DNA from: Alphaproteobacteria bacterium HT1-32
GTDB taxonomy: Bacteria > Pseudomonadota > Alphaproteobacteria > Rhodospirillales > HT1-32
Direction: 5' to 3'
Assembly: GCA_009649675.1 (NCBI GenBank)
Contig: WJPL01000001.1
Span: 2,314,469 to 2,378,468, forward strand
Length of the DNA stretch: 64,000 nt
Shown here: positions 7,908-15,817 of the stretch, one piece after another
Layout: each line of letters starts with the position of its first letter
Position numbering within the stretch: position 1 is the stretch's first letter
Program-made: the position numbers and the translations under genes
The notes under the pieces: model-generated
Seen by the model: only the letters and a program-made list of their open reading frames with translations
Told to the model about the DNA's origin: nothing
The model's database searches: none

Positions 7908-8603
7908 ATGCTGAAGCTGGAGAATATTGACCTCTATTACGGGGCGGCGCAGGCCCTTCGCCGGGTCTCGCTGGAGGCGGAAGTCGGTGAGGTCACCTGT
8001 CTGCTGGGGCGTAATGGGGTTGGCAAGACCAGCCTGTTGCGGGCGGTGGTTGGTCAGCATCCCGTCGCGAGTGGGCACCTGAGCTGGTGCAATGAGGATA
8101 TTGCCGGGCTGGCGCCGTTCGATCGTGCCCGGCGTGGCATTGCCTTCATTCCGCAGGGACGGGAGATTTTCCCGCTGCTGACGGTAAAGGAAAATCTCGA
8201 AACCGGCTATGCCCCGCTGCCCCGGAAGGACCGCTTTGTACCGGAGGAAGTCTTTGAGCTGTTTCCTGTACTGGCAGATATGCTCGGACGACGGGGCGGT
8301 GATCTGTCCGGCGGGCAACAGCAGCAACTGGCGATTGGCCGCGCCATGGTGATGCGCCCGAAACTGCTGGTTCTGGATGAGCCGACGGAAGGTATTCAGC
8401 CGTCCATCATCAAGGATATCGGTCGCGCAATTTCCTTTCTGCGTGACCGGGGTGACATGGCGATCCTGCTGGTGGAGCAATATTTTGAATTTGCCCGTGA
8501 CCTGGCAGACAGCTTTGCTGTCATGGACCGTGGCGAGATCGTGCTGTCGGGAACCCGTGCAGAGATGAATGAAGCGGATGTCCGGCGGCGCCTGACGGTA
8601 TAG
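7908..8603 (+). CDS. urtE: Urea ABC transporter ATP-binding protein UrtE
   Basis: This is the second ATPase subunit (LivF type, 231 residues). Walker A is GRNGVGKTS, the signature LSGGQQQQLAIGRA, Walker B LLVLDEPTEGIQ and the H-loop region LLVEQYFEFA. It begins 2 bases after the urtD stop and ends the operon. UrtE ends with the usual short family C-terminus. No urease genes are in the window, so the fate of the imported urea is not shown here. Confidence 0.95.
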   Translation: MLKLENIDLYYGAAQALRRVSLEAEVGEVTCLLGRNGVGKTSLLRAVVGQHPVASGHLSWCNEDIAGLAPFDRARRGIAFIPQGREIFPLLTVKENLETGYAPLPRKDRFVPEEVFELFPVLADMLGRRGGDLSGGQQQQLAIGRAMVMRPKLLVLDEPTEGIQPSIIKDIGRAISFLRDRGDMAILLVEQYFEFARDLADSFAVMDRGEIVLSGTRAEMNEADVRRRLTV

Positions 8604-8671
8604 TCGTCCGGCTTGACCTCAGCGCGAGGCGCAGCCACGTTGGCCGCCCCTGTATTGTTTCCGGCGCCACG

Positions 8672-10114
8672 ATGACTGACGGCCACCGTATTTTTCGCAA
8701 CTTCTCTGCCCTGATGATAGCGCAGATGGTGTCGAATATTGCCGGGTTGCTGTCGACCGCCTATCTGGCCCGGGTGCTGCTGCCCGAGGGGTTTGGCGTT
8801 CTGGGATGGGGAATCGCCCTGCTGGGATATCTTGGCCTTGTGGTCAATCCGGGGGTCGACCGTCACGCTGTCCGTGAAATTGCCCGCGACCCGGGGCTGC
8901 TGAACAGCATGACCGGTAATGTCATCGGTTTTCGCCTTTCTGTTGCCCTGTTGCTCTATCTGGTTCTGGCTGCGGTTATTTTCTTGTTCGGGCCGGAAGG
9001 TCTGAAGGGAACGGTCCTGCTGGTACAGGCGGCAGGTCTGTTTGTGACAGCGATAACCATCGACTTTTCGTTTCAGGCGACGCAACGAATGGGGGCTATC
9101 GCCTGGCGCCAGATTGCAACCAGTCTGCTGATACTGGCTGGTGTGTTTCTGTTTGTTGCCGACACCGGAGATGTGCCGGTTGCGGCTGCCGTCAGTATGC
9201 TGGCATCGGCAATTGCGGCCATCGGCATGTTATGTGCGTTCGCAAGAATGCAGCCCGGCTTTCGGCCAAGACTGGAATTTCCGGTTATCCGGGAGATGCT
9301 GAAAAAATCTCTGCCGGTTGCTCTTGCTGCCTTTCTGACCGCGATATTCATCAGCGCCGATATCGTGATGCTGGGCTTCCTGTCCGATGATCACGAAGTC
9401 GGTCTGTACAGTGCGGCATCACGGATTTTCATTCTGGCGGTGATGCCGGCAACCATGATCGGCACGGCCTTTCTGCCGCACCTCGCCGCGACAAGGGACA
9501 ATGCGGAGGCACGTCAGTCCGCCCTGACATTACATGCCAAGGCATTACTTTTGTTTGGCATCATGGTTGTTGCGGGGGGCGTTGCCTGTGTCTCGCCGCT
9601 GATCGCCCTGCTGTTCGGCCCGGCTTTTGGCGAGGCCGAAATGATCGTGACCTTGCTGGTCTGCGCGACCGGACTGGCTTATTTCCGGCTTTGCCTTGAT
9701 GCGCCACTGATGGCCTGGGGGCAGGATCACTGGCGTATCAGGGCGCTTGGTGTCGGCGCAGTGGCCAATGTCCTGCTTAACCTCTATCTGATCCCCCTGT
9801 ATGCGGGAGAAGGGGCAGCGATTGCGACGATCATCAGCGAGCTTATTGTTCTGGCGGTTCTGATGGCGAACCGGGGCTGGTTTCACCTGCTGCCAATTTT
9901 GTGGCTGCAGGCGCGGGCCATTGTCCTGACCCTGTTATCGGTGGTCGTGGTGGTCAGCCTGACACCATCCGGTGCGGGCAACATTACCGCTCTCCTCTGG
10001 GGTGCGGTGCTGGTGATGATTCTGGCTTTTGCCGGTGGACTGGTCCTGCGTATTGCCAGCTTTTCAACGCTCGTCCGGCTTGTCCGTCCTTCGTCTTCCC
10101 TGCGACAGGGATGA
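8672..10114 (+). CDS. Polysaccharide/O-antigen flippase (Wzx/MOP superfamily)
   Basis: This 480-residue membrane protein has roughly 12-14 hydrophobic segments. It opens with the family N-terminus RIFRNFSALMIAQMVSNIAG, followed by STAYLARVLLPEGFGVLGWG, which is characteristic of lipid-linked oligosaccharide flippases. Another conserved region is SADIVMLGFLSDDHEVGLYS. It lies 68 bases after urtE and converges on the Srf/Tag-like operon. No glycosyltransferases are adjacent, so the polymer it exports is unknown. Confidence 0.8.
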   Translation: MTDGHRIFRNFSALMIAQMVSNIAGLLSTAYLARVLLPEGFGVLGWGIALLGYLGLVVNPGVDRHAVREIARDPGLLNSMTGNVIGFRLSVALLLYLVLAAVIFLFGPEGLKGTVLLVQAAGLFVTAITIDFSFQATQRMGAIAWRQIATSLLILAGVFLFVADTGDVPVAAAVSMLASAIAAIGMLCAFARMQPGFRPRLEFPVIREMLKKSLPVALAAFLTAIFISADIVMLGFLSDDHEVGLYSAASRIFILAVMPATMIGTAFLPHLAATRDNAEARQSALTLHAKALLLFGIMVVAGGVACVSPLIALLFGPAFGEAEMIVTLLVCATGLAYFRLCLDAPLMAWGQDHWRIRALGVGAVANVLLNLYLIPLYAGEGAAIATIISELIVLAVLMANRGWFHLLPILWLQARAIVLTLLSVVVVVSLTPSGAGNITALLWGAVLVMILAFAGGLVLRIASFSTLVRLVRPSSSLRQG

Positions 10115-10211
10115 GGCCGTTCATGCTGTCAGATGGCGGCATTCCAGATGATTTCGCTGACAGGCAGAATCGTAATCCGTCATCATTTCGCAACGGCGGG
10201 AACACGGTTCC

Positions 10212-10250
10212 ATCGTTCCGAGTTACAGTTTCAGTCTAAATCGGAACGAT
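10212..10250. terminator. Inverted repeat at the 3' end of the Srf/Tag-like operon
   Basis: Perfect 10-base arms ATCGTTCCGA (10212-10221) and TCGGAACGAT (10241-10250), 19 bases apart, directly abut the stop codon of the last operon gene. No T-run follows on the minus strand, so this is at best a non-canonical terminator or an mRNA 3'-end stabiliser. Confidence 0.45.
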
Positions 10251-10988
10251 CTAGCCGAGACCGGTGACCCGTAGGGTTGTGTTGACTGAATCGAGCTGCT
10301 TTTCCAGCTCATTGATCTCCACATTCAGCCTGGCGATCTCTGCGTCCAGTTCTGTGGTGTCACCGCCACTGATGCGCCTGCGGGCTTCTTCATAGCCATC
10401 CCGTTTTTCACGGGCAGCCTGCAGGATACTTTCGATCTGTTCTGAATTGCTGCGGATGACTTCTGCTTCAGCGCGGGCCTGCTCCAGTGTCAGAACCTTT
10501 GCCTCAACCTTTCGGGCAAGATCTTCAATTCGCCGACGGTCAGTCTCGACAATCCGGCGAGAAGTCATGACCATTTCGGAGAGTTTGTCATTCTCGGTGC
10601 GAACGTCATCGGCCATGGCTTTGGCTATGGCGATCCTGTCCGCCTTTTGCTGTGCCTCCTTGGCTTTCATGTATCCGTCGACACCGCCAGCAATGCCGCC
10701 CAGAACCAGACCGGTAAGGCAGGCGCTTCGTGCATCCCTGATGTTCCCGCGGGAGATGGCGGAGGCAGCACCCATCGCGAGACATCCGACGGTACCGTAA
10801 ACAAAGGCACCGCCCGCAACATTCTCCGTCACAAATCCGTCGGACTGGGTGCGCAACAACTCTTCATCGGTGGAGAGGGGGCCATTATAGGGAGTACTGC
10901 TGTCAGTCGAGGTGGTCTGGCAGGCAGCAAGAAGCATGGCAGAGACGAGCGATAGAGTGCGACATTTCATCCGGACGTAAGACAGCAT
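10251..10988 (-). CDS. Glycine-zipper/coiled-coil lipoprotein, TagQ-like (paralogue 2)
   Basis: This 245-residue predicted lipoprotein has a lipobox LLAAC with Cys23. It is a clear paralogue of the gene at 11561: both start MLSY, have the lipid cysteine at position 23, share ELLRTQS.GFV.ENVAGGA, then a Gly/Ala-rich segment ending GG(I/V).GGVDGYMKAKEAQ, a long coiled coil and a similar C-terminus ending in LRV.GLG. An in-frame start at 10997 adds three residues. It is the last of twelve minus-strand genes, 79 bases after the previous one. The architecture (lipid anchor, glycine zipper, helix) suggests a role like TagQ, an outer-membrane lipoprotein of T6SS sensing, but that is inference. Confidence 0.75.
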   Translation of the reverse strand: MLSYVRMKCRTLSLVSAMLLAACQTTSTDSSTPYNGPLSTDEELLRTQSDGFVTENVAGGAFVYGTVGCLAMGAASAISRGNIRDARSACLTGLVLGGIAGGVDGYMKAKEAQQKADRIAIAKAMADDVRTENDKLSEMVMTSRRIVETDRRRIEDLARKVEAKVLTLEQARAEAEVIRSNSEQIESILQAAREKRDGYEEARRRISGGDTTELDAEIARLNVEINELEKQLDSVNTTLRVTGLG

Positions 10989-11067
10989 TTTCAGCATTCC
11001 CGGTGACTTCTGCTGTCATCCTAGACCGGAAATGGCCTGACATGAATAGGTTTTGCCCGGGAGCACG

Positions 11068-11547
11068 CTAACTGGTGGCCAGTGCCTGAATGGCTTTCTG
11101 GAGCGCCTGGCGCCGCTGTTGCAGTTCCTCCAGCTTGCGCTGCTTCTCTGCCGGGTCGGCTTTAGAATATTGTTGTGCCTTTTCTTCGAACTGAAGCTGC
11201 TCAAGATCGGACTTGAGCTTCTCATATTCTGACCGAGACAGCTGGTTCTTGCGCCGGGCTGCTTCGAGATCCGTGTTGGCCTTTTTAAGGTCACTGTCGA
11301 GAGCGGCCAGTTGTCCTTCATAACGGGTCAGGTCACGCTCGACACTCAGGCGTTCATCCTCGATCCGCTGCTGGTCGCGTTTCAGCTGTGTTTGCTTGTC
11401 CTGCTCATTCTCCAGCCGTCGCCGCTCCTCGTTCAGACGGCTGTCATAATAACCGCTGGAGACCTTGGAGCGGGTGTCCATGTAGGTGCAGCCAACAAGT
11501 GTGATGGTCGCTGCAGCGATGAAAGTCAGTTTCAGGACGGGGATCAT
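11068..11547 (-). CDS. Small coiled-coil lipoprotein
   Basis: The 159-residue product starts MIPVLKLTFIAAATITLVGC, with a lipobox and lipid Cys20. The rest is almost entirely charged heptad sequence (RLNEERRRLENEQDKQTQLK and beyond), so a long alpha-helical coiled coil anchored to a membrane is expected. I chose the ATG at 11547; a TTG at 11568 would overlap the previous gene and spoil the signal peptide. It sits between two paralogous lipoproteins, 13 bases after the first. I do not recognise a named family; a periplasmic spacer or partner of its neighbours is plausible. Confidence 0.75.
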   Translation of the reverse strand: MIPVLKLTFIAAATITLVGCTYMDTRSKVSSGYYDSRLNEERRRLENEQDKQTQLKRDQQRIEDERLSVERDLTRYEGQLAALDSDLKKANTDLEAARRKNQLSRSEYEKLKSDLEQLQFEEKAQQYSKADPAEKQRKLEELQQRRQALQKAIQALATS

Positions 11548-11560
11548 TGCAGCTATTCCC

Positions 11561-12280
11561 TTATCCAAGTCCGTTGACCCGGAGCGCGGTATTCACAGCG
11601 CTGAGCTGGGTCTCAAGCTGGCTGATTTCGCCATTCAGGCGGCCGATTTCCGCATCCAGCTGGGCTGTGTCGCCACCGCCGACGCGTGAGCGTGCATCCT
11701 GATATGTATCCCGTTTCTCACGGGCTTCCTGCAGGATGGTTTCAATCTGTTGCGAATTATTACGGATAACCGCCGCTTCTGCCCGTGCCTGTTCCAGCGT
11801 CAGAATTTTGGAGTCAACCTTGCGGGCGATGTCATCAAGGCGACGGCGATCATTTTCGACCACACGACGTGATGTCTCGACCATTTCGGCCAGTTTTTCG
11901 TTATCTGCACGAACGTCTTCTGCCATGGCTGCCGTCATGGCGGTATCATTCGCCTTGGTCTGGGCTTCCTTGGCTTTCATGTAACCGTCGACACCACCAA
12001 CCACAGCGCCCCCGGCAGCACCTATGGCGCAGGCGGTACCGGCTCCGCTGCCATTATTGTTGGCCGCGACGGACAGGGCGGTAAGGATGAGACAGCCGAC
12101 AACGGCACCGGCGACAGCACCGCCGGCCACGTTCTCGGCGACAAAGCCTTCGGACTGGGTGCGAAGCAGTTCTTCATCCGCGGTCAGCGGTCCGTCATAG
12201 CCAAGTGTCTGGCAGGCACCGAGTGAAAGTGCGCAGACCAACGAAACGGCGCGACCCCTGTTTCTGATATATGACAGCAT
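11561..12280 (-). CDS. Glycine-zipper/coiled-coil lipoprotein, TagQ-like (paralogue 1)
   Basis: This 239-residue predicted lipoprotein has lipobox LSLGAC with Cys23. A glycine-zipper segment (GGAVAGAVVGCLILTALSVA, then IGAAGGAVVGGVDGYMKAKE) could insert in a membrane. It is followed by a coiled coil carrying the repeated pattern ADNEKLAEMVETSRRVVEND. It lies 28 bases downstream of the FGE-like gene, the same neighbour relation as tagR/tagQ in type VI secretion loci. The similarity to TagQ is one of architecture and context, not confirmed by alignment. Confidence 0.78.
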   Translation of the reverse strand: MLSYIRNRGRAVSLVCALSLGACQTLGYDGPLTADEELLRTQSEGFVAENVAGGAVAGAVVGCLILTALSVAANNNGSGAGTACAIGAAGGAVVGGVDGYMKAKEAQTKANDTAMTAAMAEDVRADNEKLAEMVETSRRVVENDRRRLDDIARKVDSKILTLEQARAEAAVIRNNSQQIETILQEAREKRDTYQDARSRVGGGDTAQLDAEIGRLNGEISQLETQLSAVNTALRVNGLG

Positions 12281-12308
12281 GTTCTGCGGCTCCGGTTACC
12301 TGATATGG

Positions 12309-13865
12309 TTATCTTAGCTCACGAATTATCTCGTTTGAAGGAAGTTTTCCACTTCTGCGGAAGCGGTCGACATGGTCCTGGAAGGTTTTCGCAACCGGTT
12401 CTAACCCCTTCATGTCACGTGCCTTGAGTTCTTCCTGTAACACCTTGCCCTGCGCCTCGATGATTGAAGGGGGATAGTCCCTTATCAGTTCGACAATTGT
12501 GTCACGGTAATGGCGGGCGTTGGTTTCGACATCTTCACTGGCGGCAGCAAGTTCACCGGCAAATTTCTTCAGGATCGGGGCGTCAGCAGGATAGGCGGGT
12601 TTCAGAGCCGTCAAAGCCCGGTCTTTGGCATCCCTTATGCCGTCTGCATCAAGAATACGCTGGGCTAGAATGACCCCGAACCGCAGCAGGTTACGGGCGG
12701 CACGATCACGCTGTTCGTTACGGGTCGCGATGCTGGCCCGCATGACGGTCCGCAGGTCTTTCAGCCGTTCCTGGAATGCCGGGTCACGGGTGGCTTCGAT
12801 CAGCACAGCCATTTCCTGCAGGGGGTCTTCCAGACGCTCTGTGCCCGCCAGCGCGCTTTCGGTTGAGGGCAGTTTTGACCACTCCTCCTCAATCGCTTCA
12901 AGCCGGGCCTTTGAGGTGACGACCGGGGCCGAGATGGCGAGACGAAAGCCAACGGTTTCCAGCCGTCTCGGACCGTCCTTGTCGAAGGGTGTCATCTCCT
13001 GACGCTGTGCAGTCCGGATTGCGTCCTTGGGCGTGAAATAGTCACCGCCGCGGACGGTTGCGCCGCCGGTCTGCCCATGCAGCCGGGAAACCTTGTTCAG
13101 GCGATAGGGATCAAGCACCAGTTCACCGGCATTGCCGAGAATATCGTGGATATCGAGCGGATTGGGTTTCAGCAGTCCGACAGACTGGCGTTTGAAATCG
13201 GATGATTCCGGTGCGCCATACCAGACATAGGCTGCCATCTCGCCATCCATCGGGAATTGTGGTGCGACGAACTGGCTTTCGCTGACGGCGGCGCCCCCAC
13301 GGGCGGCATATTCCCATTCAGTTTCTGTTGGCAGGCGCAGAAAGCCGCTGACACCGTCTGCCTTCGGCAATGCCTCCGGCGCATTCTTGTAAAGCCATTC
13401 CGTATAGCGGGAGGCATAGGTGACAGCTTCGAGCCAGCTGACAGAGGTTTTGGCCAGCCGTCCGATATTCGATGCCCGACCGCATTTTTCACTGGTCAGG
13501 GCGGCATACTGGTCGTCGGTGACTTCATATTTGGCGATATAAAACAGGCGTCCGCCATCGCCGGAACCGGCATTGAAAGATCCGGCGATATGGTCGGCGC
13601 GGCTGCTCTCGGCATAGGCAAAGCGGTCGTCATTACCCCCCAGAACCAGCTTGCGATCTCCCAGCAGTTTTTCAGCCGGAACAGGGACGGGACGGAAAAC
13701 CATTGCCCCGCCGCAGGCAAGCGGCAGGACCAGATCGCCCTCAGAGGGTTTCGGATTGTAATAGCGGTCACGCCAGGTGATTTCGGGCGCCGCATGGCTG
13801 GTTGCCAGCGAGGTGAATAACAGGGCTGCCGCGAGGGCCGCCAGCCTGAGTCCGTCAGATTTCAC
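12309..13865 (-). CDS. Periplasmic formylglycine-generating-enzyme (SUMF1)-like protein, TagR-like
   Basis: The 518-residue protein has a signal peptide ending ATSHA (about residue 26). An FGE-sulfatase domain follows (about 40-310) with the hallmark segments WLEAVTYASRYTEWL, RLPTETEWEYAARGG, DIHDILGNAGELV, RGGDYFTP and GFRLAIS. About 200 residues of helical sequence complete it. The sulfatase-activating copper-cysteine centre is not evident, as in TagR and other non-catalytic family members, so ligand or partner binding is more likely than formylglycine formation. The start overlaps the permease gene by 11 bases. In T6SS regulation, TagR activates PpkA by contacting its periplasmic part. Confidence 0.82.
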   Translation of the reverse strand: MKSDGLRLAALAAALLFTSLATSHAAPEITWRDRYYNPKPSEGDLVLPLACGGAMVFRPVPVPAEKLLGDRKLVLGGNDDRFAYAESSRADHIAGSFNAGSGDGGRLFYIAKYEVTDDQYAALTSEKCGRASNIGRLAKTSVSWLEAVTYASRYTEWLYKNAPEALPKADGVSGFLRLPTETEWEYAARGGAAVSESQFVAPQFPMDGEMAAYVWYGAPESSDFKRQSVGLLKPNPLDIHDILGNAGELVLDPYRLNKVSRLHGQTGGATVRGGDYFTPKDAIRTAQRQEMTPFDKDGPRRLETVGFRLAISAPVVTSKARLEAIEEEWSKLPSTESALAGTERLEDPLQEMAVLIEATRDPAFQERLKDLRTVMRASIATRNEQRDRAARNLLRFGVILAQRILDADGIRDAKDRALTALKPAYPADAPILKKFAGELAAASEDVETNARHYRDTIVELIRDYPPSIIEAQGKVLQEELKARDMKGLEPVAKTFQDHVDRFRRSGKLPSNEIIRELR

Positions 13866-15081
13866 GTAGCGCCTCCGATGGTTCTGTGCCGGCGGCCCGG
13901 AAACCGGTCACCAGTGCCGGTGGAATGGCCAGCATCAGGGTCAACAGGCCCGCTGCAGCAAAATGCCAGCTTTCAAGAGCCAGCGCGACCTGTCCGTCAC
14001 GCAAGACCGGTGCGAAATGCTGCTGTACAGCCGTTGCACCGATGGCATAGACGCCAAGGGATAATACAAACCCGCCTGCGGCCAGCAGTGCGGCCTGCCA
14101 CATGGGGAAAGCAGCCAGCAGATTGCGCCGGAAACCGATCAGTCCCAGCACGGCCAGCGCCCGGCGTTTACGTTCGACGCCCGCCACCATGCTGGCCATC
14201 AGGGCACCGGCCAGTCCGGCGGCGGCGACAGCACCAACGATGATGAACAGGGCGGTGAGATTGCGGTCAAGAGCCAGAATACCGGCTATTCTGTCTGCAT
14301 CCGTACGCACTTCGATGCCATGTACGCGTACCTTGGCAGACAGGCTTTCCACATCCTCCAGCTCCCGTGCGTAGAGCCTGAAGCTGGCATAGGTCTCAAT
14401 CGGGCTCCATTCCTTGTCGCCCTCCCAGCTGAACATGGGTACGGCAAAGCCATCGCGATAACGTTCGGCAGCTGCCAGCAGGTCCGGATGAACAAAGACG
14501 GATGCGGAAAGGTGGATATGTTCGGGAACAATGGAAAGTACGGTCAGTTCCAGCGTTACCGGTTCAGGGCGGCCATTCCGGTTGCGTTCGACAATCCCCC
14601 GTAATGTATCGCCGGGTTTGGCCTGTAACTGCCAGGCGGCACGTGAACTGAGGCTGACCACATGCCGGGAGGGAGCAAGTGATTTGCCGTCACCCAGCGG
14701 GTCACCTGTGCCGGAGGGCAGCATCTGGAAATCAAATAATGTCGGGCGGAGGTCATCGTCTGTCGCAAGGCGTCCGAGATAGATCTGTGTCGCAATCGCC
14801 CGCGTGGTCGGTACCAGAAAAGCGGTCTCCGGCAGTGCCCGGACTTCATCAAAGAAGTCCTGTCCCAGCCGGTAAGAACCAACGGGGCGGATGCGCAGGG
14901 TTTCCGGGTTGGCCCGCAATTCATCAAGCAGGGTTGTGGCGATGCCATGTTTCAGGGCAAACAGCAGCAACAGCGGGGCCACCACGGCGGCCGCCATGAT
15001 GATCTGGCACAGACTGACCAGCCGGTCATGAAACAGATCGGCAACGGCGAGCCGGAATAAAAGAAGTCCGCTACGCATCAT
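13855..15081 (-). CDS. FtsX/MacB-type ABC transporter permease, TagS-like
   Basis: A 408-residue inner-membrane protein with one N-terminal transmembrane segment (LCQIIMAAAVVAPLLLLFAL), a large extracytoplasmic domain, then three C-terminal transmembrane segments (around LTALFIIVGAVAAAGLAGAL, MWQAALLAAGGFVLSLGVYA, HFAAAGLLTLMLAIPPALVT). This is the topology of mechanotransmission ABC systems such as MacB, LolCE and FtsX, which couple ATP use to periplasmic movement rather than cargo passage. It starts immediately after the stop of the cognate ATPase and precedes the FGE-like gene, matching tagT-tagS-tagR order. Confidence 0.85.
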   Translation of the reverse strand: MMRSGLLLFRLAVADLFHDRLVSLCQIIMAAAVVAPLLLLFALKHGIATTLLDELRANPETLRIRPVGSYRLGQDFFDEVRALPETAFLVPTTRAIATQIYLGRLATDDDLRPTLFDFQMLPSGTGDPLGDGKSLAPSRHVVSLSSRAAWQLQAKPGDTLRGIVERNRNGRPEPVTLELTVLSIVPEHIHLSASVFVHPDLLAAAERYRDGFAVPMFSWEGDKEWSPIETYASFRLYARELEDVESLSAKVRVHGIEVRTDADRIAGILALDRNLTALFIIVGAVAAAGLAGALMASMVAGVERKRRALAVLGLIGFRRNLLAAFPMWQAALLAAGGFVLSLGVYAIGATAVQQHFAPVLRDGQVALALESWHFAAAGLLTLMLAIPPALVTGFRAAGTEPSEALREI

Positions 15082-15813
15082 TCAGGTCCAGTCAATCCGG
15101 CCAACCGGAGAGCCCGCTTCCGTATGGCAATGGACAGGGGTGAATCCGGATTGGGCCGCCAGTGCGGCGTCATGGGTAACCAGAATAACACAACATCCCA
15201 GTTCTGCGGCAGTCGTCACCAGAAGTTCCATAACCTGAGCGGCATTGGTCGCGTCGAGTGATGCCGTCGGCTCATCCGCGAGCACGATGGGAGGGCGATG
15301 CGCCAGTGCCCGGGCGATGGCGACGCGCTGGCGCTGGCCAATCGACAGGCTCTCCGGTTTGCGGTTCGCAATACCGGCAATGCCGAGCTTTTCCAGAAGT
15401 GCATCAGCCGCAGTTACCGGCTGGCCCAGCAGGCGAAGCGGCAGGCGGGCATTTTCGCGGGCAGACAGAAAGCCCAGAAGTCCACCGGTCTGAAGGACAT
15501 AGCCGATACCCTGAGAACGGAGTGCCGCCAGTTCTGCGAGGTCACCGGCCTGCCACAGTGCCCCGGCATCAATCACGCCGAGCCGGAAGGCCTCAACGGT
15601 CTGAGGGGCAAGGGTCAGAGCCAGAATATCAAGAAAGGTGCTCTTGCCGGACCCGCTTGGTCCGACCACGGCAATGCGGTCTCCGGCTTTCGCCTGAAAG
15701 CGGTCAACATGCAGCCGGAAGGCGTCGGGGCCACGGCCACGGCGGCAGACAAGGCCGGTGATATCGATCAGATGTGGTGTCGGGTCAGAGGTGCCGACGC
15801 TATGTTCGTTCAT
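15082..15813 (-). CDS. ABC transporter ATPase, LolD/MacB-like (TagT-like)
   Basis: This 243-residue ATPase begins MNEHSVGTSDPTPHLIDITG, 4 bases after the vWA gene stop; an open frame extending to 16044 only overlaps that gene. Walker A is GPSGSGKST, the signature SIGQRQRVAIARALAH, Walker B IVLADEPTASLD and the H-loop in VILVTHDAAL. It belongs to the o228/LolD group that works with FtsX-like permeases. Its direct downstream partner is that permease. Confidence 0.9.
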   Translation of the reverse strand: MNEHSVGTSDPTPHLIDITGLVCRRGRGPDAFRLHVDRFQAKAGDRIAVVGPSGSGKSTFLDILALTLAPQTVEAFRLGVIDAGALWQAGDLAELAALRSQGIGYVLQTGGLLGFLSARENARLPLRLLGQPVTAADALLEKLGIAGIANRKPESLSIGQRQRVAIARALAHRPPIVLADEPTASLDATNAAQVMELLVTTAAELGCCVILVTHDAALAAQSGFTPVHCHTEAGSPVGRIDWT

Positions 15814-15817
15814 CAGG

